Positions 24,071-32,598 of a DNA stretch of 64,000 nucleotides are shown piece after piece. Source of the DNA: Salinibacterium xinjiangense. GTDB taxonomy: Bacteria > Actinomycetota > Actinomycetes > Actinomycetales > Microbacteriaceae. The stretch is taken from the NCBI RefSeq assembly GCF_014645015.1, contig NZ_BMLC01000001.1:558001-622000 (forward strand), read 5' to 3'. The notes under the pieces were generated by a model. That model searched no databases, had not been told where the DNA came from, and saw nothing but the letters and a program-made list of their open reading frames with translations. Each line of letters begins with the position of its first letter. The stretch's first letter is position 1. A program made the translations under genes and the position numbers.

Positions 24071-24427
24071 TCAGTTTGAGCTGAGCAGTCGGGCCTGGCC
24101 GTCGGCCGCGATCCAGGCGTAGACGGTGCTCTCACCGAAGGCACTCACCGGCAGCATCTCAGCGAGCCACGCGTCGATCGAGCGGCGCATCGCCTGGCCA
24201 CGGTCGCGAACCAGCCAGCAGACGGCGAACCTGCCCGGCGCATCGATCGACTCGATGTCGCCCTCTGACTGCACCTCGATGAACACCTGTCCGCGAGATT
24301 TGGCCGGGAGCGTCGCGAGGATCAGCCTGATTGTGCCGAGCGCGTTCTCGTCGCCCGCAAGCAGCAGCCTGTCGGCGTCGCACGGGCTCCAGGCAATGCC
24401 GTCGGCGAAGGTCTCTGAAGTGGACAT
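24071..24427 (-). CDS. Stand-alone siderophore-interacting protein C-terminal domain
   Basis: A 118-residue protein matching only the NAD(P)-binding SIP domain of siderophore-interacting reductases: LLLAGDENALGTIRLILATLPAKSRGQVFIEVQ, then FAVCWLVRDRG and a final AWIAADGQARLL. The N-terminal FAD-binding domain of full SIP proteins is missing and is not found in any frame nearby. It may pair with a separate flavoprotein or be regulatory. An IdeR-type iron box covers its promoter, supporting an iron role. TATACT ends eight bases before the ATG, suggesting leaderless expression. Confidence 0.82.
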   Translation of the reverse strand: MSTSETFADGIAWSPCDADRLLLAGDENALGTIRLILATLPAKSRGQVFIEVQSEGDIESIDAPGRFAVCWLVRDRGQAMRRSIDAWLAEMLPVSAFGESTVYAWIAADGQARLLSSN

Positions 24428-24438
24428 GTCCCATAAGT

Positions 24439-24457
24439 ATAGGCTTGCCTTACCTAA
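24439..24457. promoter_or_regulatory. IdeR/DtxR iron box
   Basis: ATAGGCTTGCCTTACCTAA matches 15 of 19 positions of the DtxR/IdeR consensus TTAGGTTAGCCTAACCTAA. It overlaps the predicted -10 box (TATACT, 24441-24436 reverse) of the SIP-domain gene, so iron-loaded regulator should block transcription there. Confidence 0.75.
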
Positions 24458-24495
24458 CTTTGGGCCCCTTGGGGGGATTCACAGCAGGGGCCGAA

Positions 24496-25905
24496 TCACC
24501 ACTGCGGCGGGTGCCGTTTCTGCCAGGCGATACGCCGTTCCAGTTGTGCGCCGATCGCCAACAACACGTCTTCCCGACCGGGCCTTCCGATGAGCTGCAC
24601 ACCCATCGGGAGGCCGGATTCCGTCATGCACAACGGCAGCGTGATCGCTGGCAGCCCGCTGACGTTCGCGAAACTCGTCCACGGCGTGTACTGCACCTGC
24701 TGGGTGAAATTCAGCTCGGGGTCATCCTGGCTGTACCAGCCGACCGGCCGCGGGGTCATGGCGAGGGAGGGCGTGAGGATCGCATCAAACGACGCGAATT
24801 GCCGGATGACGCTGCGCTCGAACAGCGCAAGCTCCTGCAGCGCGGTCGCCAGTTGCCGGGCATCCAGCTCACGGCCCCGGGCGACCAGCCAGCGCGTGAG
24901 CGGTTCGAGCAGCTGCAGTTGTTCTCCCTCCGCCGGGATGTTCGCCGCCCCCGCCTGCCAGATCGTGCGGAACGCGGGCGCATAGCTCGGGTCGCTCTCG
25001 AGAGCGACAGGCTCGATGCCGTGGCCGAGCGCGTCCAGTTCTCTGGTCGCCAGCTCGAGGGCGGCGACCGCCTCCGGCGACACCGTGATCTCGTAGGCGT
25101 CATCCCATGGGGAGGTGGTCATCACCCCGATCTGGTAGCGGCCCTCGCCGCGAACTGCAGCGTTCAGCAAGGCTCCGCCGTCCCACGAAGGTGGGCCCAC
25201 CGACCACGGCGATGGTCCGGAGATGGCGTCGAGCAGCAGCGCGGCATCCGCGACAGTGCGAGCGAGTGGCCCGGCGGTGACGAGGCCGCCGAGCGAGAGG
25301 AATCCTGATCCGGTGGGCACACGGCCGCGCGAAGGCTTGAGCCCGACGAGACCGGTGGCTGCTGCCGGAATACGGATGGAGCCGCCCCCGTCCGAGCCCG
25401 GGGCGACCGGAAGCAGGCCGGCGGCCACCGCAACTGCCGCTCCCCCACTGCTGCCGCCTGCGCCGAGTGATTCGTCCCAGGGGGTGCGAGCCGGAGGACC
25501 GACCCGGGATTCCGTGTAGGCCGGCAGGCCGAACTCCGGCGCACTCGTCTTGCCGAGGCTGACCCCGCCCGCCTCGTCCAGCGCGTCCACGATGTCGTCA
25601 GAGACCTCGGGCACAAAATGCTCGGTGAGCCGGGATCCGAAGGTCGTGCGCACCCCCGCCCGCTGCCACAGGTCTTTGTCGCCCAGCGGCAGCCCCCAGA
25701 GCGCGGTGGACTTCGGCACGTGCTGCTCGACGAATCGTGCCCGCTCCAGCGCGGCATCCGGTGTCACCGTCGTAAACGCCCCAAGATCGTCGTCGAGCCG
25801 TTCGATGCGCTCGAGGTAATGTGTCGCCAGTTCGGTGGGCGAGACGTCACCGCGCCGCAGCCAGTCGAGTTGTTCCTGGGCGGTGAGGTGATGGAGTTCG
25901 AACAC
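24496..25905 (-). CDS. Amidase-signature family hydrolase
   Basis: A 469-residue amidase. The Ser-cisSer-Lys triad is visible: Lys77 in PLGDKDLW, cis-Ser153 in LGAGGSSGGAAVAVAAG and nucleophile Ser176 in GSDGGGSIRIPAAATG. It hydrolyses an amide or ester bond; the substrate is unknown and the protein is not near gatB/gatC, so it is not a GatA candidate by context. The GTG start at 25905 is preceded at six bases by TAGGCT (25917-25912), a leaderless arrangement. It is followed by the SIP-domain gene, which has its own iron-controlled promoter. Confidence 0.92.
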   Translation of the reverse strand: MFELHHLTAQEQLDWLRRGDVSPTELATHYLERIERLDDDLGAFTTVTPDAALERARFVEQHVPKSTALWGLPLGDKDLWQRAGVRTTFGSRLTEHFVPEVSDDIVDALDEAGGVSLGKTSAPEFGLPAYTESRVGPPARTPWDESLGAGGSSGGAAVAVAAGLLPVAPGSDGGGSIRIPAAATGLVGLKPSRGRVPTGSGFLSLGGLVTAGPLARTVADAALLLDAISGPSPWSVGPPSWDGGALLNAAVRGEGRYQIGVMTTSPWDDAYEITVSPEAVAALELATRELDALGHGIEPVALESDPSYAPAFRTIWQAGAANIPAEGEQLQLLEPLTRWLVARGRELDARQLATALQELALFERSVIRQFASFDAILTPSLAMTPRPVGWYSQDDPELNFTQQVQYTPWTSFANVSGLPAITLPLCMTESGLPMGVQLIGRPGREDVLLAIGAQLERRIAWQKRHPPQW

Positions 25906-26017
25906 TTTCCGAGCCTACGCCGCGCTCCGCCTCGTGGTCGGTGCGGGCACCGAGCACGAGCCGAAGCTACGTCGCGTGAACGGCCATGGTTCATGGCTTG
26001 AGAATAGGCTTCGGCCC

Positions 26018-26344
26018 ATGGGCTACCTCTTCCTGGCATTGGCGATCATCGGCGAGGTCATCGCCACCACATTCCTCAAGCTCACCTCGGGCGAAAAGCC
26101 TGTGATCTGGGCATACCCGATCGTCGTGATCGGGTATATCTTCGCGTTCGCGATGCTGTCGCAAACGCTCTCGAAGGGCGTGCCGCTGGGAATCGCGTAT
26201 GCGATCTGGGCGGGAGTCGGCGTCGTACTTGTGGCCGTCATCAGCTGGGTGGTCTTCCACGAGGCCCTGACGTGGCAACAACTCGTCGGCATGGGCCTGA
26301 TCGTCGGCGGAGTGGTGCTTCTCGAACTGGGCGGCAAACACTAG
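26018..26344 (+). CDS. Small multidrug resistance (SMR) transporter
   Basis: A 108-residue four-helix membrane protein with the essential glutamate in the first helix (LALAIIGEVIATTFLK), ending VVLLELGGKH. Homodimers of this family export cationic compounds or guanidinium in exchange for protons. Short length and residues GEVIATT fit the EmrE/QacC group. TAGGCT (26005-26010) ends seven bases before the ATG, supporting this start and leaderless expression. I found no clear guanidine riboswitch upstream. Confidence 0.9.
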   Translation: MGYLFLALAIIGEVIATTFLKLTSGEKPVIWAYPIVVIGYIFAFAMLSQTLSKGVPLGIAYAIWAGVGVVLVAVISWVVFHEALTWQQLVGMGLIVGGVVLLELGGKH

Positions 26345-26493
26345 CGACTACGTACCCGACGAGACCATCACGATGAACGGGGGGCGCTATCCCCCTCCTC
26401 TTCCGGGCGTAGGGGGCGGTGCCGGATGAAGTGCCCGCACCCGCCTGACGGATTTCACCGCGCGGCGAGCGACCCCGAGCGTATACGCTGCCG

Positions 26494-27075
26494 CTACTTC
26501 CGCAGTGGAAGCCTCATCGTCACGGTGCCGAGCCAGCGGTCGAACTTGAACCCGACCCTGCCCATGTGGCCGACATCTTTGAAGCCGAGTCTCTCGTGCA
26601 TCCTGATCGAAGCATCGGCGTTCCGGTCGGCGATGACAGCGATGATCTCCCTGACGCCGGCGGCCCGGGACCGGCTGATGAGCTCGACCATCATCGACCT
26701 ACCCAGTCCTTTGCCCGTGGATGCCGGGCCCAGATAGATGTGGTTCTCGACGCTGACGCGGTACGCGGCCTTCGCCTTCCATGGGTAGACATAGGCGAAG
26801 CCGAGCAATTGCCCGCTCGGACTGACGGCGACGATGAACGGAAAGCCGCGCTGGGTCACATCGTCGAATTTCTTTCGAAGCACGGGGAAAATCCACGGCG
26901 ACTCATCGAAGGTGATCGACGAGTTCAACACGTAGTGGTTGTAAATCTCGCGAATGCTCGGCAGATCCCCGAGTTCTGCCGTGCGTAACTCGAACGAGAA
27001 TGGAGCCTCGGGAACCGGCACCGGCCGAAGGTGAGGCGGCAGCCGTCGACGCGGCTGGTATTCCTCTTCGAGCAT
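26494..27075 (-). CDS. GNAT acetyltransferase, phosphinothricin-acetyltransferase-like
   Basis: A 193-residue GNAT enzyme. The order ELRTAELGDLPSIREIYNHYVLNSSITFDE, then GFAYVYPWKAKAAYRVSVENHIYLGPASTGKGLGRSMMVELI and ADRNADASIRMHERLGFKDVG matches the PAT/Bar/MddA group that acetylates phosphinothricin-like amino acids or methionine analogues. The natural substrate is not known. TAGGCT lies six bases upstream of the ATG with no Shine-Dalgarno sequence. It sits 13 bp from the ung gene's end but has its own promoter-like box. Confidence 0.88.
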   Translation of the reverse strand: MLEEEYQPRRRLPPHLRPVPVPEAPFSFELRTAELGDLPSIREIYNHYVLNSSITFDESPWIFPVLRKKFDDVTQRGFPFIVAVSPSGQLLGFAYVYPWKAKAAYRVSVENHIYLGPASTGKGLGRSMMVELISRSRAAGVREIIAVIADRNADASIRMHERLGFKDVGHMGRVGFKFDRWLGTVTMRLPLRK

Positions 27076-27088
27076 GCACCGAGCCTAG

Positions 27089-27763
27089 TCAGCCAAGGGA
27101 CCAGTCGACAGGTTTTGCACCCTGCTGTTGCAACAGGGTATTCGCACGGCTGAATGGCCTCGAGCCGAAGAAGCCGTTGCGAGCGGACAACGGGCTGGGG
27201 TGGGCGCTCACGATGGTCGGGGTAGTGCCGAGCAGCGGGCCAAGGCTGGCGGCATCCTTTCCCCACAGGATGGCGACGAGGGGGCCTCCCCGGTCGACCA
27301 AAGCGCGGATCGCGGTATCGGTCACCGCCTCCCACCCCCTGCGGCGATGCGACCCAGACGCCCCGGCCTGTACGGTCAGCACCCGATTGAGCAGCATCAC
27401 CCCGTTGTCTGCCCACGAGCCGAGGTCCCCATGCGAGGCAACCTCGATACCGAGGTCGTCGTGCAGCTCGCGGTAGATGTTCTGCAGGCTTCGCGGAACC
27501 GGACGCACCGAACGGTCGACCGAGAACGACAGCCCGACGGCATGGCCGGGGGTGGGATACGGATCCTGTCCCACAATCAGCACCCGCACATCGGCGAGCG
27601 GTGCGACAAAAGCACGGAACACTCTCTCACCAACAGGCAGGTAGCGGCGATCGGCCGCGGTCTCGGCTCTCAGGAAGTCGCCGAGGGCGGCGATCTGGGG
27701 GGCTACCGGTTCGAGGGCGGTCGCCCATGCAGGGTCGACCAGTCCGGCGAGCGGCCCGGGCAT
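27089..27763 (-). CDS. ung: Uracil-DNA glycosylase
   Basis: A 224-residue family 1 uracil-DNA glycosylase, which removes uracil from DNA to start base-excision repair. The water-activating motif [18 protein letters not shown] and the leucine-loop motif [11 protein letters not shown] are intact, as is the uracil-recognition [14 protein letters not shown]. The ATG at 27763 overlaps the upstream phosphoribosyltransferase stop by one base (TGATG), which excludes a longer glycine-rich N-terminus that the open frame allows. Confidence 0.95.
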   Translation of the reverse strand: MPGPLAGLVDPAWATALEPVAPQIAALGDFLRAETAADRRYLPVGERVFRAFVAPLADVRVLIVGQDPYPTPGHAVGLSFSVDRSVRPVPRSLQNIYRELHDDLGIEVASHGDLGSWADNGVMLLNRVLTVQAGASGSHRRRGWEAVTDTAIRALVDRGGPLVAILWGKDAASLGPLLGTTPTIVSAHPSPLSARNGFFGSRPFSRANTLLQQQGAKPVDWSLG

Positions 27764-28254
27764 CAGGCCGCCGCCTCCTCCGGGGTTACCGGTGGCAGCG
27801 CCGACCATGGGAAGTCGATCCAGCGATCTGTCATGCGCCAGGAGTAGGTGGGCTCGACCACCGTGCCGGGCTTCACGTAGAGGCAGACCGTTCGAACCTC
27901 GGCCCCGCCGAGCTCGAGCAGTTGACCGACCATCGCGAGGGTGCGGCCGGAGTCTGAGACGTCATCCACCAGGAGCACCTTCTTACCCATGATGGATGCC
28001 TCATCCAGCAGTGGAGGCATCATCACCGGTGCTGGCAGCCGGGTTCCGACTCCCGCGTAGAACTCGGCGTTGACCGCACCGCAGCTTTTGGTACCCAGGG
28101 CGTAGGCGATGCTGCCCGCCAGCAGCAGTCCGCCACGGGCGATGGCGACGACGATATCCGTCTCGAAACCACTGCGGACGACCTGCGCAGCGAGCTCCCG
28201 CGACGCGGTTCCGAAGTCGTTCCAGGTCAGGATCTCGCGCGCGTCATCAGCCAT
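27763..28254 (-). CDS. Phosphoribosyltransferase-family protein
   Basis: A 163-residue PRTase-fold protein with the PRPP-binding motif [17 protein letters not shown] (about 93-109). The surrounding [20 protein letters not shown] resembles xanthine-guanine or hypoxanthine phosphoribosyltransferases. It likely salvages a purine base, but the base is not certain. TACCGT ends six bases before the ATG. The gene is joined to ung by a one-base stop/start overlap, so the pair is an operon of nucleobase enzymes. Confidence 0.88.
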   Translation of the reverse strand: MADDAREILTWNDFGTASRELAAQVVRSGFETDIVVAIARGGLLLAGSIAYALGTKSCGAVNAEFYAGVGTRLPAPVMMPPLLDEASIMGKKVLLVDDVSDSGRTLAMVGQLLELGGAEVRTVCLYVKPGTVVEPTYSWRMTDRWIDFPWSALPPVTPEEAAA

Positions 28255-28384
28255 GTCATAACGGTAGTGGCACGGTCAGGCACTACGCCCCGTCAGAGTC
28301 CGCTTCCCAGGAAATCCGCACTGGAAGGCAGGCCGCGCGCGATCACTTTCGGGCTGATCGGCTGGCTCTCTCTCATCGAGATCG

Positions 28385-29194
28385 TCAGCGCGGCCTCAGC
28401 TCACCCCTGATCACCTTGTGCGGTGCGGCCTGGGCTACCGGCTTGATCGTCACCAGGTCGAGGTTCACATAGAACGGCAGCTCGAGCATGTGCACGATCG
28501 CGGCGGCAATATCTTCTGCGTACAGCGGGTTCGGAACGTCGTCATACACGGCATCGGCCTTCGCCTGGTCGCCGGCGAACCTGACCAGCGAGAACTCATC
28601 GGTGTGCACCATACCGGGGGCGATCTCGGTGACACGGATCGGCTCTCCTGCGAGCTCAAGCCTCAGCACGCCGACCATCGACGCGAGGGCGTGCTTGGCG
28701 GCGACGTATCCCCCACCTCCCTCATAGGCGATGTGACCGGCGATGGAGGTGACGGTGAGGATGTCGGCACTCGCGCCAGGCACCACGCCGGCTCGCAGCA
28801 GCGGCAGCAGGGCGCTCGTCACCCTCTTCACACCGACGACGTTCACATCGAACATCCGGATCCAGTCGTCGGCATCGCTCGACTCGACGCTGTCGAGCCC
28901 CAGGGCCCCGCCCGCGTTGTTGACGAGCGCATGGATAGGCCCGAGGGTCCTGAGGTAGTCGCGCAGGGCATCAACCTCGTCCTGCACGGTCACGTCCGCG
29001 ACGAAGACGTCAGCGCCGGTCTCGGCGGCGAGCGCCTGCAGTCGGTCGGCACGGCGGGCCACCCCGACGACATCCCAGCCGTGCTGGCGGAGCAGCCTGA
29101 CCGTGGCTGCACCGATGCCGGAGCTCGCTCCGGTGATGATGGCGCGTCTCGTCGTGGCGGTGGTGGATGCTGCGGAATCGGTCTCAGGAGTCAT
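28385..29194 (-). CDS. NADP-dependent SDR (YdfG-like 3-hydroxy acid dehydrogenase)
   Basis: A 269-residue short-chain dehydrogenase. Motifs: TGASSGIGAATVRLL, ALVNNAGGALGLD, the active-site serine near TVTSIAGHIAYEGGGG, YVAAK with Tyr and Lys, and IAPGMVHTDEFSLVRF, which resembles the YdfG group acting on 3-hydroxy acids or serine. VARRADRLQ favours NADP(H). TATTTT (29206-29201) ends six bases before the ATG in a gap shared with the divergent acyltransferase. Confidence 0.9.
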   Translation of the reverse strand: MTPETDSAASTTATTRRAIITGASSGIGAATVRLLRQHGWDVVGVARRADRLQALAAETGADVFVADVTVQDEVDALRDYLRTLGPIHALVNNAGGALGLDSVESSDADDWIRMFDVNVVGVKRVTSALLPLLRAGVVPGASADILTVTSIAGHIAYEGGGGYVAAKHALASMVGVLRLELAGEPIRVTEIAPGMVHTDEFSLVRFAGDQAKADAVYDDVPNPLYAEDIAAAIVHMLELPFYVNLDLVTIKPVAQAAPHKVIRGELRPR

Positions 29195-29200
29195 AGAACA

Positions 29201-29219
29201 AAAATAGCGCGGCTATTCT
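29201..29219. promoter_or_regulatory. Back-to-back divergent promoters on a perfect dyad
   Basis: AATAGC and GCTATT are exact inverted repeats around GCG (29203-29217). The reverse -10 TATTTT (29206-29201) and the forward -10 TATTCT (29214-29219) lie on the two arms, ending six and seven bases from the start codons. Both mRNAs are predicted to be leaderless. Confidence 0.6.
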
Positions 29220-29226
29220 GGGGCGG

Positions 29227-30312
29227 GTGACGATCCCAGCACCTACTATCCCCGCGACGGGGACGAGAAAGCGCGTACCCCTGTGGGACAACGCACGATT
29301 CCTCGCCGTCACGCTTGTCGTCATCGGCCACAGCATCCAGCGGATGACCGGCGCCTCCGACAACGCCTACATCATCTACCTGCTGATCTACTCGTTCCAC
29401 ATGCCGGCCTTCGCCGTTATCAGCGGGTACTTCTCCAAGCCCGGGCCGCCGGACGGAACGCAGATGAAACGGGTGCTCACCGACATCCTGTTGCCGTATT
29501 TCATCATGGAGGCGATCTGGACGGTCGTGCAGTTCCTGGCGACCGGCAGCCAGGACTTCAACCCGACGAAAGCCAGCTGGACACTGTGGTTCCTGCTCGC
29601 GCTCGCGATCTTCAGGCTGGTGCTGCCCTATCTCGCGCTCATCCGCTTCCCACTCGCGTGGGCTGTCGTGTTGTCGATCGCCGTCGGGTACTGGAGCAAC
29701 GTGGACAACACGTTCTCGCTGGCGCGCGCCCTCGGCATCCTCCCGTTCTTCGTGCTCGGGTGGCAGCTGAAGCGGTGGGGACTCATCGACCGGTGGAACG
29801 ACGCGCCAGCCCGGGCGAGCCTCTGGATCCGCGGGGGCGCCGTCGCTGTGCTGGTTGTCTGGATCACCGTCATCATCGTGAACATCGAGCAATTCCGGAT
29901 GATCTCATTGCAGCACTGGTTCTTCTACGACGCCTCGTATTCAGACATGGGGGCCGCGGTGTGGTGGGCGGGTGCGGCTCGACTCGGTTTTATCCTGCTC
30001 GCGACGATCCTCATCGCAGCGTTCATCGTGCTGGTGCCGCGACACAGTACTCCGCTCACCGTGTGGGGCCAGGCGACGATGTACATCTATCTGCTGCACA
30101 CGTTCGTGCTCTACCCGATCAGGGAATCCAGCCTTCTGGCTGGTGAGAACCCGCCAGTCTGGCTGCTCCCTCTCATGATTCTCATGGGGATCGGGATCGC
30201 GCTCGCCCTGGGAACCCCGATCGTGCGCCGGGTCTTCAGGCCCCTCGTCGAGCCTCGAGCATCATGGCTGTTCATCGACAGGGATGGGCTGAAGGCGCCT
30301 CGCCAACCCTGA
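29227..30312 (+). CDS. Acyltransferase family 3 (OafA/OpgC-like) membrane protein
   Basis: A 361-residue protein with about ten membrane helices. The N-terminal pattern PLWDNARFLAVTLVVIGHSIQ carries the conserved arginine and histidine of acyltransferase-3 proteins, and YSFHMPAFAVISGYF follows. The C-terminal helix group includes YIYLLHTFVLYPIRES. Such enzymes add acyl groups (often acetyl) to cell-surface sugars or other acceptors. The GTG start at 29227 is supported by TATTCT seven bases upstream. It meets the convergent MFS gene without a gap. Confidence 0.88.
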   Translation: MTIPAPTIPATGTRKRVPLWDNARFLAVTLVVIGHSIQRMTGASDNAYIIYLLIYSFHMPAFAVISGYFSKPGPPDGTQMKRVLTDILLPYFIMEAIWTVVQFLATGSQDFNPTKASWTLWFLLALAIFRLVLPYLALIRFPLAWAVVLSIAVGYWSNVDNTFSLARALGILPFFVLGWQLKRWGLIDRWNDAPARASLWIRGGAVAVLVVWITVIIVNIEQFRMISLQHWFFYDASYSDMGAAVWWAGAARLGFILLATILIAAFIVLVPRHSTPLTVWGQATMYIYLLHTFVLYPIRESSLLAGENPPVWLLPLMILMGIGIALALGTPIVRRVFRPLVEPRASWLFIDRDGLKAPRQP

Positions 30313-31878
30313 TCAGTGCAACTGCACCCGCCTGGGAAGTGTGAACACGAGGGCCAGTGCCACGAGGGCAAAGCACGCGCTGACGAACATGGCGACCGTC
30401 GCCGCATCGGTGACGTGCGCAGCAAGCACCGTCTTCGAGATCGCATCGCCAGCGAGTTCCGGGGTCGAGTAGGTTCCTGCCTTCAGCGCTGCACCGACCT
30501 TCTGCCTGACCTCATCGGCAACCCCGCCGAGGTTCGCCACGGCGAAGAGCACGCTCGAGACGACGGCGATCCCGATCGCACTGCCGATGCGCTGCATGGT
30601 GCCGATGACACCGCTGGCGGCACCCGCCTCGGACTGGTCGACCGTGGCCACGATGAATCGGCTGTTCGGAGCGATGAAGAAGCCGTTTCCGAGGCCGGCG
30701 ACAAGCATCGGACCAAGCAGCATCCAGTTGGTGAGATCGGCACCGGGCACTGTCAGGAAGAGGATCCAGAGCGACACGAGACCGAGGAACACCATGCCCG
30801 CGCCGAGCACGAGTACTCCCCTGCCGAGCTTCTGGGCGAGCCGATCGCTTTGCGATGCCGCGACAATGTTGCCGATGGCGAACGGGATGGTCACCAGTCC
30901 GGACTCGAGCGCCGTGTGGCCGAGTCCCGCCTGCCACAGCAGCGCGATCGTGAAGAAGATGCTTGTGAAGGCCGCGAAATAGACGAGCGCGAGAATCGTG
31001 CCACCCGTGAACGCGGCATGTGAGAACAGCCGCGGAGGTACCAGGGGCGAGATTCCGCGAGCCGCGAGCCTTCTCTCCCAGAGAGCGAAGAGCACGAGCA
31101 GCACTATTCCCGCGACGATCGAGAGATACGTCCAGAGAGGCCATCCCTCTTCCTGTCCCTGGATGAGCGGCACGAGGATCGCGACGAGTGAACCGGCGAG
31201 CAGCAGCAGCCCTACCCCGTCGAGCGACAACTTCACCCCCGGCGCCAGTTTCGGTAACACGATCGCGGCGGCCACCATGCCTGCAACTCCGATGGGCAGA
31301 TTGACGAAGAAGATGTAACGCCACCCGCTCTGCTCGCCGAAGGCCTCGATGAGAAGCCCCCCGACGATCGGGCCGAGCGCAGACGACACCCCCAGCACCG
31401 CCCCGAGGATCGCGAACGCCTTGCCGCGCTTCGTCGGTGGGAAAAGCAGCTGGATGAAGGCCGTGACGGGCGGGAAGAAGATTCCGCCGCCGAGGCCCTG
31501 CAGCACCCTGGCGACGATGAGCTGCGTGGGATCCTGGGCGACTCCGGCAAACAGGCTCGCTGCCGTGAACAGTGCGAGCCCGGCGAAGAACACCCATTTA
31601 TGACCGATGCTGTCGCCAATTCGACCTGCGGGGATGAGCACGAGACCGAAGGCGAGAGCGTAGCCCGAGATAATCCACGCCAGGGTCGCTTCGTCGGCAT
31701 TGATGCTGTCGCGGATGGTCGGCAACGCGACATTCACGATCGTGGTGTCGAGCAATGACATGAAGAGCCCGACCATCAGCACGGCGAGCGAGGCCCATGC
31801 GCGCTTCTCGCTGACGCCCTCTGGCGGTGTCCACGGAGGTCGACCGGATGGTGGAGCAGTGCGGGTGTTGTCGGTCAT
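30313..31878 (-). CDS. MFS drug exporter, EmrB/QacA (DHA2) family
   Basis: A 521-residue, 14-helix major facilitator. Typical signs are MSLLDTTIVNVALPTIRDSI in helix 1, WIISGYALAFGLVLIPAGRIGDSIGHK in the helix 2-3 loop, VLQGLGGGIFFPPVTAF and motif C LGVSSALGPIVGGLLIEAFG. Proton-driven export of drugs or lipophilic compounds is expected. The start overlaps the stop of the PadR regulator by four bases (ATGA), so it is almost certainly under that repressor. Confidence 0.93.
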   Translation of the reverse strand: MTDNTRTAPPSGRPPWTPPEGVSEKRAWASLAVLMVGLFMSLLDTTIVNVALPTIRDSINADEATLAWIISGYALAFGLVLIPAGRIGDSIGHKWVFFAGLALFTAASLFAGVAQDPTQLIVARVLQGLGGGIFFPPVTAFIQLLFPPTKRGKAFAILGAVLGVSSALGPIVGGLLIEAFGEQSGWRYIFFVNLPIGVAGMVAAAIVLPKLAPGVKLSLDGVGLLLLAGSLVAILVPLIQGQEEGWPLWTYLSIVAGIVLLVLFALWERRLAARGISPLVPPRLFSHAAFTGGTILALVYFAAFTSIFFTIALLWQAGLGHTALESGLVTIPFAIGNIVAASQSDRLAQKLGRGVLVLGAGMVFLGLVSLWILFLTVPGADLTNWMLLGPMLVAGLGNGFFIAPNSRFIVATVDQSEAGAASGVIGTMQRIGSAIGIAVVSSVLFAVANLGGVADEVRQKVGAALKAGTYSTPELAGDAISKTVLAAHVTDAATVAMFVSACFALVALALVFTLPRRVQLH

Positions 31879-32444
31879 GACGCTGTGCTCTTTCTCACGT
31901 TTTCGTCGAGGATGATCTCAGGCATAGCCGCGAGCAGTTCTTCGTGCCAGGCGATCTCGCCAGACAGACGGTGATGCTGGTGCCGCATCACGTGGCTCTC
32001 CATGAGAGTCAGGTACTGGCGGATGAGCGCGCCATGCTGCTCGGCGTACGTCCGACGGTTTTTCAACTCGGCCAGGCGTTCCCGCAGCGCCGCCACGAGC
32101 CCATCCATGTTGTCCGGGTCGTACCGGGCGATGGCCAGGTCTACCGGATCGTGGCGGTAGACGATGTGCTCAAGGCCATCGCGACGGAGTTCGGCGAGCA
32201 TCGCGGTGCCGGTATGGGTGATCCCGTAGATCTGGCGCTCGGGGTAATTGCCTTCGCGCTCCGTGCGCCGCTCGACGATGAGTTCGTCTGCCGCGAGTCT
32301 CTTGATCGCCCCGTAGATCGCTCCCGGCCCGAAGTCAGTCCAGTTATCGATGCGCTCTTCTTCGGCAAGCAACCGGATGGCGTGACCGTGCATCTCGCCG
32401 CGCTCCGCAAGGGAACCGAGAATAAACAATCGAATTGACGACAC
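31875..32444 (-). CDS. PadR-family transcriptional regulator
   Basis: A 189-residue PadR repressor: an N-terminal winged helix (LFILGSLAERGEMHGHAIRLL, GAIYGAIKRLAADELI, YGITHTGTAML) and a C-terminal helical dimerisation domain with AEQHGALIRQYLTLMESHVMRH. The family detects small phenolic or drug-like ligands and releases DNA. GTG at 32444 is the start; the longer open frame upstream has no homology. It leads a two-gene operon with a drug exporter. A GTACT/AGTAC dyad just upstream is a candidate operator. Confidence 0.9.
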   Translation of the reverse strand: MSSIRLFILGSLAERGEMHGHAIRLLAEEERIDNWTDFGPGAIYGAIKRLAADELIVERRTEREGNYPERQIYGITHTGTAMLAELRRDGLEHIVYRHDPVDLAIARYDPDNMDGLVAALRERLAELKNRRTYAEQHGALIRQYLTLMESHVMRHQHHRLSGEIAWHEELLAAMPEIILDENVRKSTAS

Positions 32445-32445
32445 G

Positions 32446-32466
32446 GTACTAGTCTCGCAGGAGTAC
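32446..32466. promoter_or_regulatory. GTACT-N11-AGTAC dyad, PadR operator candidate
   Basis: GTACT (32446-32450) and AGTAC (32462-32466) are exact inverted repeats one base upstream of the padR start. Two-helical-turn spacing suits a dimeric winged-helix repressor. The classical PadR ATGT/ACAT motif is not seen. Confidence 0.4.
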
Positions 32467-32548
32467 TCTCGTTTTTTCAAGCCTGCATTACGAGTTATGT
32501 CTCGACTCCATTGCCGCGGCGCGAGCTCGTCCGTATGCTCGCTCTCGA

Positions 32549-32579
32549 GGTCGGGAATCCGATCGAGGCCCGACCGAGC
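32549..32579 (+). promoter_or_regulatory. metY leader hairpin
   Basis: GGTCGGG (32549-32555) pairs with CCCGACC (32569-32575), with outer GCTC (32541-32544) and GAGC (32576-32579) pairing across a bulge. It lies directly before the metY ribosome-binding site. It could be a regulatory RNA fold, but I do not recognise a known SAM riboswitch. Confidence 0.3.
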
Positions 32580-32598
32580 GGCAAGAAAGAGATACCCG

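Noticed and set aside
25920-26017. Guanidine riboswitch before the SMR gene
   Set aside because: No convincing pair of ACGR-loop hairpins; the start also appears to be leaderless, leaving no room for a leader RNA.
32445-32598. Known SAM riboswitch before metY
   Set aside because: I could not find the conserved core of SAM-I, SAM-II or SAM-IV; only a generic hairpin is seen.
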